The translations under genes and the position numbers were made by a program. 64,000 nucleotides of DNA from an uncultured Lachnospiraceae bacterium (GTDB lineage: Bacteria; Bacillota; Clostridia; Lachnospirales; Lachnospiraceae), in assembly GCA_910578845.1 (NCBI GenBank), contig CAJTSL010000013.1, positions 11,634 to 75,633 on the forward strand, read 5' to 3'. Shown piece after piece: positions 25,463 to 32,906 of this stretch; the first letter of the stretch is position 1; each line of letters begins with the position of its first letter. A model generated the notes under the pieces. The model saw only the letters and a list, made by a program, of their open reading frames with translations, had not been told where the DNA came from and did no database searches.

Positions 25463-25660
25463 CTATGATTCTTCCGGTATGATAACTGATGCAATCAAAT
25501 AAACCAGCGCTCCTGTGCCGCATCCCGCCAAGGCACAGAATATCCATATAATCCTGACGATAGTCGGGTCTATGTTCAAATATTCTCCTAAGCCGCCGCA
25601 AACACCACATATCATCCTATTCTCTCTTGAACGAGTCAGTTTTCTGTAATCATTTCCCAT
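25463..25660 (-). CDS. PspC-domain membrane protein
   Basis: This 65-residue protein begins MGNDYRKLTRSRENRMICGV and has the PspC block GVCGGLGEYLNIDPTIVRII followed by one membrane helix (about residues 38-60). PspC proteins take part in envelope-stress responses. Start after AAAGGAGGA. It lies near a PadR-DUF1700-DUF4097 operon, another envelope-stress type module, separated by repeat-rich DNA. Confidence 0.85.
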   Translation of the reverse strand: MGNDYRKLTRSRENRMICGVCGGLGEYLNIDPTIVRIIWIFCALAGCGTGALVYLIASVIIPEES

Positions 25661-25722
25661 TTACAATCCTCCTTTTTTCATCGGTTCTGATCATCGATCC
25701 TATCCTGTCTCCTTAATTTTAT

Positions 25723-25840
25723 ACCACTTGTTATTTCATGTCATTCGCTATTTCATACCACCCATCATTTCATACCACCCATCGTTTCATGTCATTCGTT
25801 ATTTCATACACCCATCATTTCATATCATTCGTTATTTCAT
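25723..25840. repeat. Seven tandem 17-bp units
   Basis: Each unit ends in TTTCAT. Two variants alternate irregularly: GTCATTCGTTATTTCAT-like (3 copies) and ACCACCCATCATTTCAT-like (3 copies, one with a 1-bp deletion), after one divergent first unit. There are no spacers, so this is not a CRISPR. It lies upstream of the PspC gene. Confidence 0.8.
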
Positions 25841-25865
25841 CTAAACCTTCCTGCTAATCCCTGTT

Positions 25866-25959
25866 CCGGGGCGTTTTCGCAGCGGAGCGACGCATATTTC
25901 AAATTTGCATACTTTGTTTACAAAGTTTTGATATCCCAGTCATATTTGTGACGCTCCGG
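25866..25959. repeat. Multi-hairpin intergenic element, copy 1
   Basis: The outer stem CCGGGGCGTT (25866-25875) pairs with GACGCTCCGG (25950-25959). Inside are a near-palindrome GCATATTTCAAATTTGC and the stem ACTTTG/CAAAGT (25911-25916, 25921-25926). A related, shorter element lies at 28294-28337, on the other side of the PadR operon. Confidence 0.5.
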
Positions 25960-25970
25960 CAGAAATTGCC

Positions 25971-26007
25971 GGTTGAAAAATCAATGCATCAGCATGATTT
26001 TTCAACC
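25971..26007 (-). terminator. Strong hairpin downstream of the DUF4097 gene
   Basis: A perfect 13-bp stem, GGTTGAAAAATCA (25971-25983) with TGATTTTTCAACC (25995-26007), has an 11-nt loop and lies 25 bp after the operon end. The stem is A/T-rich and lacks a clean T-run, so it may end transcription or be part of the repeat element next to it. Confidence 0.5.
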
Positions 26008-26031
26008 TATCACTTACCATTGCTTTATCTA

Positions 26032-27048
26032 CTAACGTTCAAAGTCAATGGTAATATTGCCTGCCGCACACTCTATCTCAATGAGCCTTCCATTGCCGTT
26101 ATTGATGTCCTTTCCGATAGCAACGCCGCTATATTTCTCGCCACCAAGGTTAAGGTTCCCCATAGAGCATTCCATATCATAATCATAATCCGTTTTCGCT
26201 CCCTGTAATGTCAGTTTGATATTGCCCATGTTGCATTTTATATCCGCATTTTCATAAATATCGCCCTTCATAACCATATTTCCCATGCCCGCTTCCAGCG
26301 TAAGCTCATTCGAGATAAGATCATCTACCTTGATCTCTCCTGCGCCACATTCCGCATAGACATTTTCCGCCTGGATGCTATGGATCTCCGCTTTACCGGC
26401 TCCGACCAGTATATTGATGTCATCGCCGCTCAAGCCTTCTATCACGAAATTACCTGCTCCGGCATCCAGGTCAATTGCCTTCGCGCTAAGCGCCATGCTC
26501 TCCATTTTGCCTGCCCCAATCTCCATATCAATTGCATTTAAGTCCATTCCCTTTGGCAAATAGAGCCAAATGCTCCCATTATCGGTTATGTCATGGTAAT
26601 AACGGACCGATTTGGTAAAATAAAGCTTAAACACACCGTTTTTCAAACTATATTTGACATCCTTGATCCTAGAGTCATTCGCAAGCCAGATGCAGTCATC
26701 TTCCGACTCCTTGATCACCAAGTTACAGCCACCCAGCTCAATATCCATTTCGGTTACCGATGAGGCCGTATAATGGGTCGATATTTTATCTCCCTTATCT
26801 AACAAATTTGACGTGCCGGATTCATCAAGCCACCAATCCTCATCCCAAAAACTTATTATGTCAAACCAGTCCCCAAGATATCCCCAACGGAATCTGTCAG
26901 CTCCTATGCCAAGGATATTCCCATGGCGCAAATGTAGATCATCTAATTGCCGGAAGCCTCCCATATAGCCGCAAATCCCCCAGAACGCGCATCCGAAAAT
27001 GAATAATACCAGCCCCGTAATCAGGCAACCTTTTGTAAACTTTTTCAT
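26032..27048 (-). CDS. DUF4097 beta-helix membrane-anchored protein
   Basis: This 338-residue protein has an N-terminal membrane helix (about residues 7-27, CLITGLVLFIFGCAFWGICG) and, from about 105 on, the repeating short strands of DUF4097 (for example IDLDAGAGNFVIEGLSG and ADIKCNMGNIKLTLQG). These predict a right-handed beta-helix. Proteins of this type follow PadR and DUF1700 genes and are linked to envelope stress. The start overlaps the upstream stop by 4 bp, after AGGAGG. Confidence 0.82.
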   Translation of the reverse strand: MKKFTKGCLITGLVLFIFGCAFWGICGYMGGFRQLDDLHLRHGNILGIGADRFRWGYLGDWFDIISFWDEDWWLDESGTSNLLDKGDKISTHYTASSVTEMDIELGGCNLVIKESEDDCIWLANDSRIKDVKYSLKNGVFKLYFTKSVRYYHDITDNGSIWLYLPKGMDLNAIDMEIGAGKMESMALSAKAIDLDAGAGNFVIEGLSGDDINILVGAGKAEIHSIQAENVYAECGAGEIKVDDLISNELTLEAGMGNMVMKGDIYENADIKCNMGNIKLTLQGAKTDYDYDMECSMGNLNLGGEKYSGVAIGKDINNGNGRLIEIECAAGNITIDFER

Positions 27049-27923
27049 GCTTTCGCCCCTCCTATATGAAAAATACTTTGCACTAACTTCACAACGCCTC
27101 TAACTACTGTCGGGATAATCACTGCACAAATCAACACGGTCAGCCACAAGCACAACAAGCCAAGCGCCATGCATATCATGCCTCCGCCCATGACGCATAG
27201 TCCCGCAAGCGGTGCGCCAAACAATAATGTAATACCGTATACGAACAAGCAAACGCCTGCGATAAGCAAGCCAACACTTGCCGCACCAATTCCCAAGACA
27301 ATTCCGAACAACATTGCCAGAAGGCTTCCGACCAGGCCAATGGCTCCACCACCGATGCCCAGTATGACCGGCGCAGCAAAGATACATAAGAGAACAATTA
27401 GCGCGATCATCCCACCTGTCATCTTTTTCTTATTCTTTTTCTCTTGATACTGTCCCTGCGTTCCATAAGAGTTCTGGTAATTGGCAGAATTCTGGTAATT
27501 AGCAGAACCCTGATTTCCCTGCCAGTACCCGGAGCCATACTGCCCACTATACTGTGATGACGTATTTGCATTTCCACGGTTTTCCTGCCCGAATGCCCTG
27601 TTATCTCCGTAGTAAGAGCCACCTTTAGCGCTGCTTTTTTCTCCCGGCTGGTTGGGGTTTAGCACCTCATTGTTCTTCCTCTGTTCATATCCCGAAAAGC
27701 CTTTTTCAGTAAATTCTCCTGCATTCCCGCCGTCAGCCAGTCCTGCTTTAATCGTCTTTGCCAGTTGTTCCGGCGTACCAAGGGATGCGATCACGCTCTG
27801 CTCATTTTCCGCCCCAGCATCATCAAAATAATCGTTATAATATTGTATAGCCTCTTCTCTTTCCGCCGGCGATACCTCCACTAATAATTCCGCCAGATTC
27901 TTCATAAAATCTGCTCTGTTCAT
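27045..27923 (-). CDS. DUF1700 membrane protein
   Basis: This 292-residue protein has an N-terminal DUF1700 domain (about residues 1-65: FMKNLAELLVEVSPAEREE, IQYYNDYFDDAG, SLGTPEQLAKTI), a long Gly/Asn/Gln/Ser-rich linker (about 70-165) and four to five membrane helices (about 170-275). Genes overlap on both sides (ATGA with PadR and with DUF4097). Such proteins are the middle member of PadR-DUF1700-DUF4097 operons; the biochemical role is not known. Start after GGGAGGA. Confidence 0.82.
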   Translation of the reverse strand: MNRADFMKNLAELLVEVSPAEREEAIQYYNDYFDDAGAENEQSVIASLGTPEQLAKTIKAGLADGGNAGEFTEKGFSGYEQRKNNEVLNPNQPGEKSSAKGGSYYGDNRAFGQENRGNANTSSQYSGQYGSGYWQGNQGSANYQNSANYQNSYGTQGQYQEKKNKKKMTGGMIALIVLLCIFAAPVILGIGGGAIGLVGSLLAMLFGIVLGIGAASVGLLIAGVCLFVYGITLLFGAPLAGLCVMGGGMICMALGLLCLWLTVLICAVIIPTVVRGVVKLVQSIFHIGGAKA

Positions 27924-28243
27924 TTTGTCAATCCTCCCTCAAAAATACTGTTCAGCTTTGCAGAATACCGATACCATTCACTGATATACAAATTAAGCTG
28001 TGCACGTCCCTTCTCCGTGACCTTATAGTACCGTCTATTGCGCCCTGCGCATTCCATGTCATAAACTTCAAGGCATTCATCCTTCTGAAGCCTACGGAGC
28101 ACCGGATATAACGTTGACTCGGAAATCTCTATGACTTGACGCACTTCCTGCGTAATCTTATATCCGTATGTGCCTTCCAGTTCGCTTGAGACAACAGCAA
28201 GGACTATGGCATCCAATAGAGCTGCGCCTGTGTTAAAGACCAT
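27920..28243 (-). CDS. PadR-family transcriptional regulator
   Basis: The start is taken at the ATG at 28243 after GGAGGG; the frame is open further upstream but covers a repeat element. The 107-residue winged-helix protein has YGYKITQEVRQVIEISESTL and LYPVLRRLQKDECLEVY, the standard PadR core. It is the first gene of the PadR-DUF1700-DUF4097 operon and probably represses it. AT-rich palindromic DNA lies upstream. Confidence 0.87.
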   Translation of the reverse strand: MVFNTGAALLDAIVLAVVSSELEGTYGYKITQEVRQVIEISESTLYPVLRRLQKDECLEVYDMECAGRNRRYYKVTEKGRAQLNLYISEWYRYSAKLNSIFEGGLTK

Positions 28244-28293
28244 GCGATACCCTCCTCTCCCTCTTTTTACATATTTCATAATAATCATCCATT

Positions 28294-28337
28294 CCGGAGC
28301 GTTTCCACGACAGGGCACCGGAAATCTCAAATTTCCG
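28294..28337. repeat. Multi-hairpin intergenic element, copy 2 (shorter)
   Basis: CCGGAGCGTT (28294-28303) matches the outer arm of the element at 25866, and CGGAAATCTCAAATTTCCG (28319-28337) is the same kind of near-palindrome around TCAAATTT. The two related elements bracket the PadR operon. Confidence 0.4.
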
Positions 28338-28624
28338 CCTATTACTTTTTTTTCGCCCTTTCGCTTTGCTTTTTCTTATTTTATAATGGTATATAATTAT
28401 TTAAGTATATAATATTATATTCCATATAATATTGTTGTTACTGATACTATACGCTGTATAATATTATTTGTCAATATATATTATAAAATTATTTCTATAA
28501 AAGAAAGGGACGTAATTTTTTCCTAATTTTGAAACCAAACGACATCAACTTGCGTCTAATGATCGTCAAACAAATGGATGACGCTTGCATTTGTCTGGCA
28601 ATCTACGCGCGTAGGAGAAAGCTA
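28338..28624. promoter_or_regulatory. AT-rich divergent promoter region between PadR operon and sigma gene
   Basis: This stretch is strongly A/T-rich from 28380 to 28500 and includes the perfect palindrome ATATAATATTATAT (28407-28420) and several -10-like TATAAT hexamers. It must carry the promoters of both divergent operons, but the repeated TATAAT strings prevent a firm choice. PadR proteins often bind such AT-rich palindromes. Confidence 0.4.
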
Positions 28625-29131
28625 ATGAAAAACATTGAAACAAAGAATTATGTGAAGAAGGCGCAAAGGCATGATAAAGACGCATTTACCGAACTGATGC
28701 AGCTATATATGAAAGATATGTATAGGACTGCTATCGCAATTTTAATGAATGAAGAAGATGCAGCAGATGCTCTTCAAGATACCATTCTCACTTGTTGGGA
28801 GAAATTATATACCCTTAAGAAACCAGAGTTCTTTAAGACATGGATGACACGGATACTGATCAACCATTGCTATGATATCATAAGAGATAACGCCGTTTAT
28901 GAACATATAGAATCTTATGAGGAACCATCAAAATGCGATGAATATAATCTTGAACTGAAAGAAGCATATGCTTCTATCAATGAGCGATACCGGCTGCCTA
29001 TGGAGCTGTACTACAGCCAGGGATTCAAGATGAGAGAGATTGCGGAAATGTTGTCGTTACCAATAAATACCGTCAAGACGTGGGTTTCAAGAGGAAGGAA
29101 AGAGCTAGAAGAGTACTTTCGCGATTGTTAG
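28625..29131 (+). CDS. ECF-type RNA polymerase sigma factor
   Basis: The start is taken at the ATG at 28625 after AGGAG; the frame is open upstream but carries no sigma features. The 168-residue protein has region 2 (about residues 10-80: DAFTELMQLYMKDMYRTAIA, ALQDTILTCWEKL) and region 4 (about 112-165: GFKMREIAEMLSLPINTVKT). A DUF4179 membrane protein follows 10 bp downstream and is its likely anti-sigma partner. Confidence 0.88.
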   Translation: MKNIETKNYVKKAQRHDKDAFTELMQLYMKDMYRTAIAILMNEEDAADALQDTILTCWEKLYTLKKPEFFKTWMTRILINHCYDIIRDNAVYEHIESYEEPSKCDEYNLELKEAYASINERYRLPMELYYSQGFKMREIAEMLSLPINTVKTWVSRGRKELEEYFRDC

Positions 29132-29141
29132 GAGGATCGAA

Positions 29142-30293
29142 ATGTCAGATAAGAAAAATGTATTTTCTACAGAAATAGAATTATCGGAAATTGTGTTGGA
29201 AAAAACGAATCAAGCCTTTGCTATGATTAAGCAGGAGGATATCAGTCATATGAAAAAAGCAAATAAAAAAGGCAAGAAATTATTCAAAACACAGGCCGCT
29301 GCTATCGCAGGTGTTTGCATATTAGCAGTTAGCAGTATCAGCGCCGTTGCAGCAATTCAGCATTATTGGGGGCGGGGCATGAAGGGAAACATTCAGGCAT
29401 CCGAAACACAGCAGCAAGTGCTTACACAAGAGCAGGTAGCAAAAGTATATAGCGAGGACCCGGATAGCGCATCACTTGCTGTAACGGATCAAGGTGTGAC
29501 TATAGCGCCGGATACAGTTGTCGTGGATGACAGATTTGTATATATGTCATTTAGCATTTCTAATTATAGCGTAGAGGAGGGGATGGAACCGGGATTTGAA
29601 ACGGTAACTGTATATCAGGGAGACAATCCCCAGGAGGACGCTGCAAGGGTTAACATGAGCGGGAGCATGTACAATGGCATTATCCCTGATGAAAACGGCT
29701 CACCCGTATATGAAGACGGAACCCCGATAGCAAGTTACGAAGACGGGCGCATTATCTGCCATTATACGGATGATAATGGAAATATGGAATATATTATCCA
29801 GGCAAGTATTGTAGACGAAAATGATTCTTTTCTTGGCAAGACAATGCATGTAAATTTTACAAACCTGGGAACCCTTGCAAAAGCAGCGTTTACTCCGTCA
29901 GTGAACGGGAACTGGGATTTTGAAATAACCCTTCCAGATACAAGTTCCTCCCAAACGATTACAGTAGGACAAAAAGTAGCAGGAACAGATTTCACGATAG
30001 AAGATATCAGCATCTCTCCTATTTCCATGAAAGTGAATTATTCTGTTACCAAGGCTCCTTCTGAAAATGAAGATAATCTTGGCATCCCTGATGTCATGGG
30101 CGTTATCCTAAAAGACGGAACGAGAATACCTTACTTAACAGATGGCGGCGGATCAGGATATACAGATAGCAGTATGCATAATGCTTATCAAATAGCAGGT
30201 TATAACCGAGTCATTGATGTTGATGAGGTAGCTTCGCTCATCGTTATGACTTCGTACGAAAATGATAAAGTGGAGATACCGCTTTCAAAATAA
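29142..30293 (+). CDS. DUF4179 membrane protein, likely anti-sigma factor
   Basis: This 383-residue protein has a cytoplasmic N-terminus (about residues 1-48), one membrane helix (about 50-70, AAAIAGVCILAVSSISAVAA) and an extracytoplasmic DUF4179 region with immunoglobulin-like strands (for example TVVVDDRFVYMSFSISNY). DUF4179 proteins are encoded directly after ECF sigma genes in Firmicutes and act, or are believed to act, as their anti-sigma factors. Start after AGGAGG. The gene converges on the PL11 lyase gene. Confidence 0.82.
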   Translation: MSDKKNVFSTEIELSEIVLEKTNQAFAMIKQEDISHMKKANKKGKKLFKTQAAAIAGVCILAVSSISAVAAIQHYWGRGMKGNIQASETQQQVLTQEQVAKVYSEDPDSASLAVTDQGVTIAPDTVVVDDRFVYMSFSISNYSVEEGMEPGFETVTVYQGDNPQEDAARVNMSGSMYNGIIPDENGSPVYEDGTPIASYEDGRIICHYTDDNGNMEYIIQASIVDENDSFLGKTMHVNFTNLGTLAKAAFTPSVNGNWDFEITLPDTSSSQTITVGQKVAGTDFTIEDISISPISMKVNYSVTKAPSENEDNLGIPDVMGVILKDGTRIPYLTDGGGSGYTDSSMHNAYQIAGYNRVIDVDEVASLIVMTSYENDKVEIPLSK

Positions 30294-30327
30294 ACTCTCA
30301 TGTTTCCCATCAGGAGCCTATTAAAAC

Positions 30328-30387
30328 AAACGCCTATACAGCAAACGCCACTACAGCAAATGCCTATACGGCAGATGCTATAGCGGC
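30328..30387. repeat. Four tandem 15-bp units
   Basis: AAACGCCTATACAGC, AAACGCCACTACAGC, AAATGCCTATACGGC and AGATGCTATAGCGGC are contiguous, followed by GTTTGG, which can pair with the first unit. The array lies between the convergent DUF4179 and PL11 genes and may act as a terminator. Confidence 0.75.
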
Positions 30388-30419
30388 GTTTGGATAATAC
30401 GGTTCCGCTCCCATCCCTG

Positions 30420-32846
30420 TCAATCACGGATCAACTGCGGCAAGACATACTGAAAGTCCATATCCGGCCCATAGTAAAATTTCGTATAGCAAGGCTGGTT
30501 ATAGCAATTATTCTGCCAGGCGATACCGCAACGGTACTGTACGTCGTGCATCAGCGTAAATAATTTGTGCCGTGAAAGATCCGTATTCATGTAAATGCGG
30601 ATTGCGCTGCTATCCCTTGTCCGCAGCAACAGCTCCTCCCTATAATCACCGAAGATATCAGCAATCAGGCAAGGGTTGCCCTTCGTCCCGTTATTCGTCA
30701 TCGTTCCTTCCGGCTGTAACAAAACACCATGTATATTATCATTGACCACTCCGGTCTGTGTCGTGCCAATATATTCCACGCCATCCGTTACCTGTGTCGT
30801 TAGATCCGGCGCAAAGCGGATGCTCTGGTTTGTCCCCAGCAGAGGCGCTTCAAGCTTCCGGCCTTTGCAATCGAAGACTTCCTTTACCCAGACTTGGAGA
30901 CCTCTCGTCTCATTGTCTATCTTCCCGATCATGCATCTTCCCAAATCAGTCGTAGCGTATTCGCCAAACAGCGCTTCCCCTGTCTCCGCATCCCGCAGGG
31001 CAAAGCCATAAGGTACGCTTGCGCCACCCTCGAATACATTGAAAATCTGCAAACCTGGCCTGTCTGGGTCAATCTTGGCAACATGCATTGCATCCCCATG
31101 CCCGAACTTGGCATATGTGCCATCCGGGCGGTAGCCATAACTGCTATAGAGCAGGCTGCCGTCATGGTCGATGACTGCCGCTCCATAGATAATCTCCATA
31201 CAGCCGTCTCCGTCCACATCCGCCGTAGACAGGCTATGGTTGCCTTGTCCCGCCAGCCTGCCATATACGGGGTCGCTTCCTATGCTGTCATGGCTTTCCA
31301 CGCTGTCGAACGGATTTTTCATCGGTACGAATCCGCTATCTACGCAGAAAACTTCATGAAACGTATTTGCAAAGAAGTCATATGCCACCACTGTAGACCT
31401 CGTATAATAACCACGGCAAACTACTAAATACGGTCTTTCGCCATCCAGATAAGCCACCCCGGACAGGAACCTGTCTGAACGGTTGCATGGCTCTATCCTT
31501 GGGAACGCATAATCCCCCCACATAAGGCCATCGTCCACACGCCCGATTTTAAACGGGATTGTCTCAAGCTCACTGCCATCGCCTGCAAACATCGTCAGAT
31601 ACTCCGGTCCTTCATAGATGAAGCCTTCAAATCGATCCAGTTCATTCTTCGGGCTCCTGGACGGCGCATATACATGAAGGAAATAATCAACTAACTCCTC
31701 CGCATCTTTTTCCCTTAACGGATAAGAATACTTCTGCGCAATGCCAAAACAAGCTTCTAAAGTAGCAGGCCACTGCCCTTTCACTACTTCGGGATGCTGA
31801 TGCCAATCCAGAAAGACCGTTATCAGATGCTGTCTGTAACCCTCAGCGGAACAGACATAATCATCATCATGGGAATATCCCGCCGCTATATCAGTTTGCG
31901 GCATCGTAATAAAATACTCTTCCCTGGCGTTCCCATCCTGCCCATAAACTGTCATCTTCGTCCCCGGGGCAGTCTTAACGGCAAGCTCCGCCTTACCGTC
32001 CCCATTGAAATCGTAAAGCATAAATTGTGTGTAATGCGCTCCTGCTCTGATATTGACGCCCATGTCGAGCCGCCATAAAAGAGTGCCATCCAATTTATAA
32101 CAATCCAGATAATTTTTGCCCGTATATCCTTTTATGGATACGTCATGCGCATTGGACGGATCCCATTTCACAATGTATTCATATTCCCCGTCGCCATCTA
32201 CATCCGCCACGCTCATATCATTGGCGCTATAATCGTAAGCTTCTCCCGCAGGCGTTATGCTGCCCTCCGGTTTCCTAATCGGAATATCAAGGTATTCTCT
32301 TTCCCAAACGGAAACGTTCTGGCAAGGAGACGCCTCTTCCCCATTCCGTACTGCCGCTACTGCATAAACATCCTGCTTAGAACCTTCCTTGTCCAAATAA
32401 TTCGTGCTGTCTGTTATCTCCGCCAGTCTCTCTCCGTTTCTATACAATACAAAATCCGTTCCCGTCATTCCCGTATCGCAATATCCGTCCACCTCATCAA
32501 GAAACAGCCGCCAGCTTAGGAAAATACCGTTTTTTACCGGGATTGCCACCAATCCCCTATCCAGCTTTTCCAGTTGTTCCCGGAACACTTTTTGCACGGG
32601 CGTCCGTAGCGTTTCACTGCTCAGTTTCTCCATGCCGTCTTCTACCGCTCTTACTTTGAGAAAATGCGGAACGTGAGTCGCTTTCTTCAGTGTATATTCC
32701 TGCCCTGTCAGTTCTGCCATCAGCTTATATTCCATAGACGGCGTATCTGCATCCGCCCAATATACATGGTAACATGTCGCCTTTTTATCCTCCTCCCACG
32801 CTATTGTGACATCATCCTGCGTGATTTCCTTTATCCATAGCTTCAT
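30420..32846 (-). CDS. PL11 rhamnogalacturonan lyase (YesW/YesX type)
   Basis: This 808-residue protein begins with a fibronectin-like strand region. From about residue 190 it shows the PL11 propeller with repeated calcium-binding loops such as VADVDGDGEYEYIVKWD, MLYDFNGDGKAELAVKT and STADVDGDGCMEIIYG. PL11 enzymes cut the rhamnose-galacturonate backbone of rhamnogalacturonan I by beta-elimination. There is no signal peptide, so it is probably intracellular, like YesX, and acts on imported oligomers. It is the last gene of the locus, 60 bp after the PL26-like gene. Start after AAAGGAG. Confidence 0.9.
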   Translation of the reverse strand: MKLWIKEITQDDVTIAWEEDKKATCYHVYWADADTPSMEYKLMAELTGQEYTLKKATHVPHFLKVRAVEDGMEKLSSETLRTPVQKVFREQLEKLDRGLVAIPVKNGIFLSWRLFLDEVDGYCDTGMTGTDFVLYRNGERLAEITDSTNYLDKEGSKQDVYAVAAVRNGEEASPCQNVSVWEREYLDIPIRKPEGSITPAGEAYDYSANDMSVADVDGDGEYEYIVKWDPSNAHDVSIKGYTGKNYLDCYKLDGTLLWRLDMGVNIRAGAHYTQFMLYDFNGDGKAELAVKTAPGTKMTVYGQDGNAREEYFITMPQTDIAAGYSHDDDYVCSAEGYRQHLITVFLDWHQHPEVVKGQWPATLEACFGIAQKYSYPLREKDAEELVDYFLHVYAPSRSPKNELDRFEGFIYEGPEYLTMFAGDGSELETIPFKIGRVDDGLMWGDYAFPRIEPCNRSDRFLSGVAYLDGERPYLVVCRGYYTRSTVVAYDFFANTFHEVFCVDSGFVPMKNPFDSVESHDSIGSDPVYGRLAGQGNHSLSTADVDGDGCMEIIYGAAVIDHDGSLLYSSYGYRPDGTYAKFGHGDAMHVAKIDPDRPGLQIFNVFEGGASVPYGFALRDAETGEALFGEYATTDLGRCMIGKIDNETRGLQVWVKEVFDCKGRKLEAPLLGTNQSIRFAPDLTTQVTDGVEYIGTTQTGVVNDNIHGVLLQPEGTMTNNGTKGNPCLIADIFGDYREELLLRTRDSSAIRIYMNTDLSRHKLFTLMHDVQYRCGIAWQNNCYNQPCYTKFYYGPDMDFQYVLPQLIRD

Positions 32847-32906
32847 ATGTACGATTACTCCTTTCTTTTTGATTCATACTAATAGATAATTGCCAAAATG
32901 CCTCCC

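Noticed and set aside
25723..25840. CRISPR array
   Set aside because: The units are contiguous and degenerate, without unique spacers, and no cas genes are present.
28529..28624. N-terminal extension of the sigma factor at 28.6 kb
   Set aside because: The extension lacks a ribosome site and sigma features; the ATG at 28625 follows AGGAG.
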